Assembly (NCBI GenBank): GCA_002291985.1
Contig: DBBB01000096.1
Coordinates: forward strand, 1-6,009
Source: Firmicutes bacterium UBA995
Lineage (GTDB): Bacteria; Bacillota; Sulfobacillia; UBA995
Length of the DNA stretch: 6,009 nt
Reading direction: 5' to 3'
A program made the translations under genes and the position numbers. Position 1 is the stretch's first letter; every line of letters starts with the position of its first letter. The notes under the pieces were generated by a model that was given only the letters and a program-made list of their open reading frames with translations, was not told where the DNA came from and did no database searches. Below, piece after piece: positions 1 through 4,593 of this stretch.

Positions 1-195
1 GCGGGGGGGGGCCGGTGCCCTTTGCGGCCATGAGTTCCGGGCTGGCGGCGGGCACATCGGCGGGCGAGGGTTCGAAGGTGATGCTCGCCCCCCGCTCTCA
101 TAACCGCCGATTCCCCCGAAGTGGATCGTCGTGCCCCAGTTTGCAGCCAGGGACCAGTCCAGTGCGTTGTCCCGGATCGCCGGCAAGTCCGTCAA
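1..195 (-). CDS. Hypothetical protein, 5' part only, with apparent frameshift
   Basis: I do not recognise this gene. It starts with TTG at 195, preceded by GGAGAGG five bases upstream, 40 nt after the acetyltransferase stop, and begins MTDLPAIRDNALDWSLAANW. The protein-like reading holds for about 36 residues to GGYESGG, encoded over a run of six G (minus strand) at 93-88. Beyond it the original frame becomes Pro/Arg/Ser-rich and unconvincing. The -1 frame instead reads ASITFEPSPADVPAASPELM, which looks like real coding sequence. One extra G in the run would join the halves into about 65 residues before the window edge. Both frames stay open to the edge. The edge itself is a run of nine G on the plus strand (3-11), so sequencing or assembly error in homopolymers is the simplest explanation. 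A true pseudogene or a slippage site are alternatives. No signal peptide or known motif is visible. Confidence 0.5.
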   Translation of the reverse strand, partial: MTDLPAIRDNALDWSLAANWGTTIHFGGIGGYESGGRASPSNPRPPMCPPPARNSWPQRAPAPPR

Positions 196-235
196 TGCCG
201 CCTCTCCCGCCGGAGCGTCTTCCCGGCGCCGGACC

Positions 236-772
236 CTATTGCGCCCTTGCGGACGTGGACGCCTCGCCTCCGTCCAGCCTCCGGATGATCCGCGCAGGCA
301 TCCCTCCGGCCAGCACTCCCGGCGGCAAGTCCCGGTTGACCAGTGATCCGGCGGAGACGATGGTGCGATCTCCCACGCTCACGCCGGGCAGGACGGTGAC
401 GTTGGCGCCGATCACCACCTCACGACCGATGGTCACCTTTCCCGTCCGGCACTGGTCGATCAGGAACTCATGGGCCAGTATGGTGGCCGCGTACCCGACC
501 ATACTATTCTCCCCCAGTTCAATGAGTTCGGGGAAGAACACGTCGAACATGGCCATTAGACCCACCGAACTGCCGCGACCCACCCGCATCCCCGTGAGCC
601 GATACATGAGACGCTTGAGTCTCAGGGAAGGCGAGAAGCGGGCCGGATAGATCAGGAGGAAGTTCCGGATCGGACGCCACCAGGGCACGAAGCGGCGCCA
701 CTGCGCGAGCGAATTGGGACCGCGCACGGGGATGATGGTGAGACGCCTTCGGCCCTGATCGAGAGCAGCCAA
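236..772 (-). CDS. YvoF-like hexapeptide-repeat (left-handed beta-helix) O-acetyltransferase
   Basis: A cytoplasmic acyl-CoA-dependent acetyltransferase of the LacA/maltose acetyltransferase-like superfamily; the acceptor is unknown. With the TTG start at 772 it has 178 residues, close to Bacillus YvoF as I recall it. The N-terminal third (to about residue 60) is helical and basic, with RNFLLIYPARFSPSLRLKRL. Hexapeptide rungs run from about residue 62 to 150: IELGENSMVGY, VTIGREVVIGANVTVLPGVSVG and DRTIVSAGSLV. The likely catalytic His is H101 in TILAHEF. The C-terminal GGMPARIIRR at about 156-165 is the usual family closing motif. The start was chosen because GGAGG lies 6 nt upstream; an in-frame TTG at 796 has no well-placed site. 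It lies 86 nt after tsaD, a larger gap than elsewhere in the run, so it may have its own regulation. Family assignment is firm; equivalence to YvoF is inferred from remembered similarity. Confidence 0.9.
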   Translation of the reverse strand: MAALDQGRRRLTIIPVRGPNSLAQWRRFVPWWRPIRNFLLIYPARFSPSLRLKRLMYRLTGMRVGRGSSVGLMAMFDVFFPELIELGENSMVGYAATILAHEFLIDQCRTGKVTIGREVVIGANVTVLPGVSVGDRTIVSAGSLVNRDLPPGVLAGGMPARIIRRLDGGEASTSARAQ

Positions 773-777
773 GCTAT

Positions 778-785
778 CCCTCCCT
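778..785 (-). promoter_or_regulatory. Ribosome binding site of the acetyltransferase gene
   Basis: The minus strand reads AGGGAGGG, with the core GGAGG at 783-779 ending 6 nt before the TTG at 772. It supports the shorter start over the in-frame TTG at 796. Confidence 0.7.
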
Positions 786-809
786 GGGTTCGGCAAACCT
801 GCTGGAAGA

Positions 810-844
810 TGGGGATATCCACAGTTTCCACAGGCTTATCCCCA
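810..844. promoter_or_regulatory. Cluster of DnaA-box-like 9-mers inside an inverted repeat
   Basis: In the gap between tsaD and the acetyltransferase gene the plus strand holds three sequences resembling the DnaA box TTATCCACA. They are ATATCCACA at 815-823 (8 of 9), GTTTCCACA at 824-832 (7 of 9) and TTATCCCCA at 836-844 (8 of 9), all in the same orientation. The cluster is bounded by a perfect 8-bp inverted repeat, TGGGGATA (810-817) and TATCCCCA (837-844), with a 19-nt spacer. It could be a DnaA-binding or titration site, or a weak hairpin after tsaD. There is no following T-run, so a classical intrinsic terminator is unlikely. There is also no AT-rich unwinding element and no dnaA or dnaN nearby, so an origin is not supported by the window itself. 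The sequence match is visible; the function is inference. Confidence 0.4.
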
Positions 845-858
845 GGCGAACCACCATT

Positions 859-1938
859 CTAGCTCAGGTTTTCGTGCTTGTCCCCACGTTTCCCGGGATC
901 GCTATCCCCGTGATCCCCAACCCGGCCGAGGGGCAGGTTCGGATCCACGGTCGGATTGTACCAGGCCACGGAGCGGTCCAGGGCATGCCAGGCAGCACAA
1001 GCGACCACTGCCGCATTGTCCGTGCACAGGGCCGGCTCGGGGAACCAGGCAGCCAGACCCGCCATCCGGGCGCGGTCGGCCACCTCCCGCCGCAAGACGG
1101 TGTTCGCCGCCACCCCTCCACAAATGCCGATCCCCTTCACTCCCTCGCGACAGGCCGCCCTGACCAGCTTGGCAGCGAGCACCTCGACACATGCCTGCTG
1201 AAAGGAGGCGGCAACGTCGGCCAGGCGAAAGGAGGGCCCGCTATGCCGCAGGAAGGTCGCGACTGCCGTCTTCAGTCCGGAGAAGCTGAAGTCATCCCCA
1301 TCGTCGAGGTAGGCACGGGGAAAGGGGATGGCGGCAGGGTCTCCCTGACGAGCCAGTCGCTCAACCTCCGGCCCGCCCGGGTAACCGAGCCCCAGGAGAC
1401 GGGCCGTCTTGTCGAACGCTTCACCCGCCGCATCATCGCGGGTCCTGCCCATCACCTTGAGTCGGCCGTGATCTTCCCAGAGCACCAGATCGGTATGGCC
1501 GCCGGAGACGATCAGGCAGACGGCCGGAAGCCTGAACCCCCGGGTCTGGGCTCCCGGCAGAAAGTGAGCATACAGATGGGCTTCAAGATGATTGACGCCG
1601 AGCACGGGGAGGCCGTGGGCGAAGGCCAGCGCCCGGGCGGTAGTCGCTCCTACCAGCAAGGAACCCACCAGCCCGGGACCGGCGGTGAAAGCGATGGCCG
1701 ACATGTCGGACAAGGGTATCCCCGCCCTGGCCAACACCTCGTCGATCAGGGGGAGGACCAGCTCGAGATGGCGTCGAGAAGCCATCTCGGGCACGACACC
1801 CCCGAACCGGCCATGCATGGCCGCCTGAGAGGCCAGCAGATCGGCCAACAAAGTACCGTCCCCGTCGATGACCGCTGCGGCCGTCTCATCGCAGCTGGTC
1901 TCGATGGCGAGAACCGGACCTGCTCTACCGGCGGACAG
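859..1938 (-). CDS. tsaD: tRNA N6-adenosine threonylcarbamoyltransferase TsaD
   Basis: Catalytic subunit that transfers threonylcarbamoyl from threonylcarbamoyl-AMP to N6 of A37 in ANN-reading tRNAs, working with TsaB and TsaE. The ASKHA-fold protein is 359 residues long if read from the CTG at 1938. Visible family motifs: VLAIETSCDETAAAVI (about 9-24, nucleotide-binding phosphate loop), HLEAH (H117 and H121, metal ligands), VSGGHTDL (about 144-151), DDAAGEAFDKTARLLGLGYP (about 168-187), CGGVAANTVLR (273-283) and CTDNA (D307, third metal ligand). A hydrophilic tail of about 20 residues follows the usual end. The start is unusual. The only ATG, GTG or TTG in frame before the conserved core is a TTG at 1851, which would remove the essential IETSCDET motif. 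The frame opens after a TGA at about 1959, and the CTG has AGGAGG 9 nt upstream. It overlaps rimI by 14 nt, suggesting translational coupling. Identity is certain; the exact start is likely but unproven. Confidence 0.96.
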   Translation of the reverse strand: MSAGRAGPVLAIETSCDETAAAVIDGDGTLLADLLASQAAMHGRFGGVVPEMASRRHLELVLPLIDEVLARAGIPLSDMSAIAFTAGPGLVGSLLVGATTARALAFAHGLPVLGVNHLEAHLYAHFLPGAQTRGFRLPAVCLIVSGGHTDLVLWEDHGRLKVMGRTRDDAAGEAFDKTARLLGLGYPGGPEVERLARQGDPAAIPFPRAYLDDGDDFSFSGLKTAVATFLRHSGPSFRLADVAASFQQACVEVLAAKLVRAACREGVKGIGICGGVAANTVLRREVADRARMAGLAAWFPEPALCTDNAAVVACAAWHALDRSVAWYNPTVDPNLPLGRVGDHGDSDPGKRGDKHENLS

Positions 1939-2392
1939 TCCGCAGACCCTCCTTCACCATAACCAGTGCGTCCTCCTGGGTATCGGCATAGTAGTTGCGG
2001 CGCACCCCGCATACGACGAAGCCGTGCCGGATATATAGCGTCTGGGCGGCCTGGTTGGAGCGGCGGACTTCCAGGGTGAGGCGATCCGCTCCCACGGCCG
2101 TTGCCAGCTCAATCAGGGCCGAGAGGAGACGTCCGCCATAGCCCTGGCGACGGCAGGCCGGAGCGACGGCCAGATTGGTGACATGCGCCTCGTCGAGGAC
2201 GACCCACATGCCGCCGTAACCGACGATTTCCCCTCCAGCGGACATCACAAGATAGTGGGCGTAGCTGTTGTCGGCAATCTCGCGCCGATAGGCTTCGCGG
2301 GACCAGGGACTGGGGAAGGCCGCCACCTCAATGTCCATCACCTGGTCGAGGTCGGCGACTCTCATCCGCCGGATCTCCTCGCCACCGGTCAA
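1925..2392 (-). CDS. rimI: Ribosomal protein S18-alanine N-acetyltransferase RimI
   Basis: GNAT-family enzyme that transfers acetyl from acetyl-CoA to the N-terminal alanine of ribosomal protein S18; paralogues can acetylate other N-termini. It has 155 residues from the TTG at 2392, normal for the family. Motifs: EIRRMRVADLDQVMDIE (first strand and helix), FPSPWS (about 26-31), VTNLAVAPACRRQGYGGRLL with the acetyl-CoA pyrophosphate-binding RRQGYG at 81-86, E108 in LEVRRSN (position of the family's catalytic Glu) and Y120 in TLYIRHGF (the likely general acid). The TTG overlaps the tsaB stop as TTGA and has AGGAG 9 nt upstream. An ATG at 2365 also has GAGGAG 9 nt upstream but would cut the first beta strand. 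The open frame extends further upstream to 2554, but that part lies inside tsaB and is not RimI-like. A passenger between tsaB and tsaD is a recurrent arrangement. Confidence 0.93.
   Translation of the reverse strand: MTGGEEIRRMRVADLDQVMDIEVAAFPSPWSREAYRREIADNSYAHYLVMSAGGEIVGYGGMWVVLDEAHVTNLAVAPACRRQGYGGRLLSALIELATAVGADRLTLEVRRSNQAAQTLYIRHGFVVCGVRRNYYADTQEDALVMVKEGLRTVRR
1948..1953 (-). promoter_or_regulatory. Strong ribosome binding site of tsaD
   Basis: The minus strand has AGGAGG inside the 3' end of rimI. It is 9 nt before the CTG at 1938 and far from the only conventional in-frame start (TTG at 1851). It is the main argument for CTG initiation of tsaD. Confidence 0.65.
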
Positions 2393-3096
2393 TCTCGGGG
2401 ACTCCTGAGCCACGCCTGCTCCGCCTCCGACCGTCGCAAGTAAAGGGGTACCAGGGTAAGGGGGTCCGTCGTTTCTCCTGCCTCGAGTCTTTCCCTGCCA
2501 AGGCGGGCGAGCACCAGCCCCCGCGGGTAAGCCCATTCTTCCGCCGCGATCCACGCCCGCTCCCCCAGGCGTTCGGCAATTTGCCGCCGATTGCGCAGGG
2601 CGCCGTCGCCCAAGAAGGCCGCCGGCCCATCGCCAAGCAGATCCAGGAATCCGGTCAAGGACATGTTGACGTAGCCACCCGGGGGGCAGCCGTCATGGGG
2701 GTTCGGGTACACGGCCCCGTACACCTCCTCGCGCCTGGCATCCAGCAGGGGACAAACACGGCGCCCCGGCGCGGGCAGTCCCGCCGCCAGCACATCCAGG
2801 GTAGAGACGGCAACCAGCGGGAGGCTACGGGCGTAAGCTAACCCCTTGGCCGCAGCCACGGCGATGCGGGTGCCGGTGAAGGAGCCGGGCCCGGCGCCAA
2901 CCACCACCGCCCCGAGTTCGGCCGGGCGCATCCCGGCGTCCTGAAAGAGCCGATGGACGGCGGCGAAGACGGACTCGGCCCGGACCTTCGCTCCCCTGTG
3001 CCCCATCTCTATGTGAAACCCGTCGTCTCTTGTCAGGGCGAGGCTCAAGCAAGCGGTCGATGCGTCCATCGCCAGTAACAGCAAGGCTGTCATCAC
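2389..3096 (-). CDS. tsaB: t6A biosynthesis scaffold protein TsaB (YeaZ)
   Basis: Non-catalytic ASKHA-fold partner of TsaD; the TsaB-TsaD heterodimer is needed for t6A37 formation and recruits TsaE. It has 235 residues, usual for the family. It opens with the hydrophobic strand LLLLAMDASTACLSLAL (residues 5-21), the degenerate nucleotide-fold start. The signature GAGPGSFTGTRIAV (67-80) and AAAKGLAYA follow, then PLLDARREEVYGAVY (about 116-130). The usual HSE(L/R)L segment is replaced by RAESVFAAVHRLF (39-51). The start is GTG at 3096, written as GTGATG, so the ATG at 3093 is an equally good choice one codon later. The GTGA overlaps the tsaE stop by 4 nt. At its 3' end it overlaps rimI by 4 nt. 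Identity rests on the GPGSFTG motif and on the neighbours. Confidence 0.95.
   Translation of the reverse strand: MMTALLLLAMDASTACLSLALTRDDGFHIEMGHRGAKVRAESVFAAVHRLFQDAGMRPAELGAVVVGAGPGSFTGTRIAVAAAKGLAYARSLPLVAVSTLDVLAAGLPAPGRRVCPLLDARREEVYGAVYPNPHDGCPPGGYVNMSLTGFLDLLGDGPAAFLGDGALRNRRQIAERLGERAWIAAEEWAYPRGLVLARLGRERLEAGETTDPLTLVPLYLRRSEAEQAWLRSPRD
2402..2406 (-). promoter_or_regulatory. Ribosome binding site of rimI
   Basis: AGGAG on the minus strand, within the last codons of tsaB, 9 nt before the TTG at 2392. It supports a 4-nt tsaB/rimI overlap and translational coupling. Confidence 0.55.
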
Positions 3097-3581
3097 CTGC
3101 CCAGGTCAAGAGCAGCGATGAGGACTTGATGCTGGCAGCCGGCGGCGGTCAGGGAAATCCGTCGCCCGTCAGCCTGACCGACCACCGGTTCCAGTTCCAC
3201 TTCCAGACGGTCCGGGGGCAGGAGGGCGGTTACCCGGTCGGACCATTCAAGGATGACCACGGCGGGGGCGGACAGCAGTTCTTCGAACCCCACCTCGAGC
3301 AGCTCTTCCGGACCCTTCAGCCGGTAGGCATCGAGGTGATACACGGGGACCCGCCCTTCATACTCGTACATCAGGATGAAGGTGGGACTCCGTCCCCCTC
3401 CCCTCACCCCCAGGCCCGCAAGAAGGCCCTGGGCAAAACAGGTCTTGCCCGCTCCGAGCGGTCCCCGCAAGGCGACGAAGTGTCCGATTGCCAGGCGACG
3501 ACCCACCGTCATGCCGAGCGAGGTGGTCGCGTCAGCGCTCGGGCTCATCACCGTCAGGCGATGCGTGGGAGTGGCTTTCAT
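3093..3581 (-). CDS. tsaE: t6A biosynthesis ATPase TsaE (YjeE)
   Basis: P-loop ATPase that binds the TsaB-TsaD complex and is needed for multiple turnovers of t6A synthesis. It has 162 residues from the ATG at 3581, normal for the family. Motifs: Walker A GPLGAGKT (40-47), RSPTFILMYEY (about 64-74, switch-like SPT motif), VYHLDAYRL (80-88, with D84), EELLEVGFEELL (92-103) and VVILEWSDRV (108-117, the family's E-W pair at 112-113). The start was chosen because AAAGGA lies 9 nt upstream. An in-frame ATG at 3602 would overlap the glycosylase stop as ATGA but has only an AAGGGG directly abutting it, so it is less likely. The open frame continues upstream to 3908 only as an Arg/Pro-rich shadow of the glycosylase gene. 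Its partner genes follow directly. Confidence 0.95.
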   Translation of the reverse strand: MKATPTHRLTVMSPSADATTSLGMTVGRRLAIGHFVALRGPLGAGKTCFAQGLLAGLGVRGGGRSPTFILMYEYEGRVPVYHLDAYRLKGPEELLEVGFEELLSAPAVVILEWSDRVTALLPPDRLEVELEPVVGQADGRRISLTAAGCQHQVLIAALDLGR

Positions 3582-3590
3582 CACGGGGGA

Positions 3591-3596
3591 TCCTTT
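3591..3596 (-). promoter_or_regulatory. Ribosome binding site of tsaE
   Basis: AAAGGA on the minus strand, spaced 9 nt from the ATG at 3581. It favours this start over the ATG at 3602. Confidence 0.5.
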
Positions 3597-3598
3597 CT

Positions 3599-4228
3599 TC
3601 ATCCCCTTGCGGACTCGAGGTAACGCGATCGCACCAGGCAGAAGTCTTCCCACACCGGGCGGCGCTTGCCCGGGTCGCGGAGTACGGCTGCGGGATGGTA
3701 AGTGGCGAGGACGAGGGATCCGTCTCGCTGCAGCCAGCGACCTCTCGCCCGGCCGACGGCCAACCCCGGCTCCACCAGCGTGTGCAGGGCCAGGGCGCCC
3801 AGGCAAAGGATGATCTCCGGGTGGATGATGGCCAGCTTGCGCTCGAGCCACGGGCGGCAAGCAGCGACCTCTTCGGGCAAGGGGACGCGGTTGCCGGGCG
3901 GACGACACATGACCACGTTGGTGATGAATACCTCCTCGCGGCGAAAGCCCGCTGCCAGCAAGATGCGATCGAGGAGCTGCCCTGCGGGCCCGACAAAGGG
4001 TCGGGCCTGCTCGTCCTCAACCTGTCCGGGGCCTTCGCCCACCAGCAACAGCCGGGCGTGCGGATCTCCTTCCCCGAACACCACGCTCCGGCATCCGGCG
4101 CGGAGAGAGCATGCCCGACATGCGTGAGCCGAATCGGCGAGGGCACCGAGCAACTCAGGCTTTCCGGCCTGCTCACGCTGACTTGCGGAGAATAACGCGA
4201 GTTGCGAGCCATCCGGCGGGTGGCCCAT
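3599..4228 (-). CDS. udg: Family 4 (type A) uracil-DNA glycosylase with [4Fe-4S] cluster
   Basis: Removes uracil from DNA as the first step of base excision repair. It has 209 residues, the usual size for the family. The iron-sulfur ligands appear as C37 and C40 (CRAC), C108 (VMCRPPGN) and C124 (AACRPW); C46 is an extra cysteine nearby. Motif A is GEGPGQVEDEQARPFVG (65-81), where F79 would stack on uracil. The uracil-contact strand FITNVVMCRPPGN covers 101-113, and the catalytic-loop motif YHPAAVLR lies at 177-184 with H178. This matches family 4, known from thermophiles and many mesophilic bacteria, rather than family 1 (Ung). The ATG at 4228 has GAGGAG 7 nt upstream; an in-frame ATG at 4243 and GTG at 4261 lack a good site. 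The gene sits upstream of tsaE in the same direction. A nucleic-acid-binding homologue without glycosylase activity cannot be excluded from sequence alone. Confidence 0.94.
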   Translation of the reverse strand: MGHPPDGSQLALFSASQREQAGKPELLGALADSAHACRACSLRAGCRSVVFGEGDPHARLLLVGEGPGQVEDEQARPFVGPAGQLLDRILLAAGFRREEVFITNVVMCRPPGNRVPLPEEVAACRPWLERKLAIIHPEIILCLGALALHTLVEPGLAVGRARGRWLQRDGSLVLATYHPAAVLRDPGKRRPVWEDFCLVRSRYLESARG

Positions 4229-4235
4229 GGCGCAT

Positions 4236-4241
4236 CTCCTC
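4236..4241 (-). promoter_or_regulatory. Ribosome binding site of the uracil-DNA glycosylase gene
   Basis: GAGGAG on the minus strand, 7 nt before the ATG at 4228. It decides for that start over the ATG at 4243, which the site itself overlaps. Confidence 0.65.
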
Positions 4242-4290
4242 ATCCCGGTCACGGCGCCCACCGGGCGCTATCCGCGACGCCGGGAACCGG

Positions 4291-4593
4291 CTACTGCTTC
4301 GCGCCACGTCCGGCAATACCCTTTCCCTGACCGGCGCCTGGCAGTTGCCGTTTCACCCCGAGAATAGGGATGCTGGCGATGACCACGACCGAGTCTCCCC
4401 TCCGGGAAAGGCTCACCTCCATTGCCGGTCGATCGATGTCCATGTAGGTGGAGTCTGCCAGAAGCTGGATAGTAGGTCCGGGGGCCCCTCCTGCTCCTCC
4501 CGGTGGCGCCGGCGGTGGAGCGACGTTCGTGGCGCATTTTCCGGGAAATGAAGACAGGAGACGGTTGCCTTCGACGGTATGCTTCGCTATCAG
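4291..4593 (-). CDS. Small hypothetical protein with Pro/Gly linker, start uncertain
   Basis: I do not recognise this protein. It fills most of the gap between PBP2 and the glycosylase. Read from a CTG at 4593, which overlaps the PBP2 stop as CTGA, it has 100 residues. It begins LIAKHTVEGNRLLSSFPGKC, followed by a Pro/Ala/Gly-rich linker (about 25-40, APPPAPPGGAGGAPGP). A compact C-terminal part contains TIQLLADSTYMDIDRPAMEV and DSVVVIASIPILGVKRQLPG, then a Gly/Lys tail. The beta-like hydrophobic alternation in this frame, absent from the other two minus frames, is the main evidence for coding. No ATG, GTG or TTG occurs before the ATG at 4443, which lacks a ribosome binding site. A second CTG at 4557 has GAAGG 10 nt upstream and would give 88 residues. 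It may therefore be a real gene with a CTG start, a 5'-truncated remnant, or a piece of a frameshifted gene. No signal peptide is evident. Confidence 0.45.
   Translation of the reverse strand: MIAKHTVEGNRLLSSFPGKCATNVAPPPAPPGGAGGAPGPTIQLLADSTYMDIDRPAMEVSLSRRGDSVVVIASIPILGVKRQLPGAGQGKGIAGRGAKQ

Noticed and set aside
15..650. Plus-strand open frame of 211 codons over the acetyltransferase gene
   Set aside because: Ser/Pro/Arg-rich translation antisense to a clear hexapeptide-repeat enzyme, with no motif of its own.
810..858. Intrinsic terminator after tsaD
   Set aside because: The 8-bp inverted repeat has a 19-nt spacer and no T-run follows on the minus strand, so it does not have the form of a Rho-independent terminator.
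773..858. Promoter for the acetyltransferase gene in the gap after tsaD
   Set aside because: No convincing -35/-10 pair with 16-18 nt spacing could be found on the minus strand.
1764..1789. 9-bp inverted repeat CGAGATGGC / GCCATCTCG inside tsaD
   Set aside because: Arms of 9 bp with an 8-nt spacer are expected by chance in a window of this size, and it lies in codons for the conserved EMASRRHLE segment.
874..1962. Long plus-strand open frame of 362 codons opposite tsaD
   Set aside because: It mirrors tsaD and the end of rimI exactly, lacks any recognisable motif and has Gly/Pro/Arg/Gln-rich low-complexity composition. High-GC genes commonly give such antisense open frames.
2393..2554. Upstream extension of the rimI frame to 2554
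   Set aside because: The extra 54 residues are low complexity, lie wholly inside tsaB and lack similarity to the GNAT fold. The TTG at 2392 with AGGAG fits the family length.
3603..3908. Upstream extension of the tsaE frame to 3908
   Set aside because: The Arg/Pro-rich extension lies inside the glycosylase gene and would make TsaE about 100 residues too long.
3030..4195. Plus-strand open frames opposite tsaE and the glycosylase gene
   Set aside because: They are antisense shadows of genes with intact catalytic motifs, and their translations show no domain-like features.
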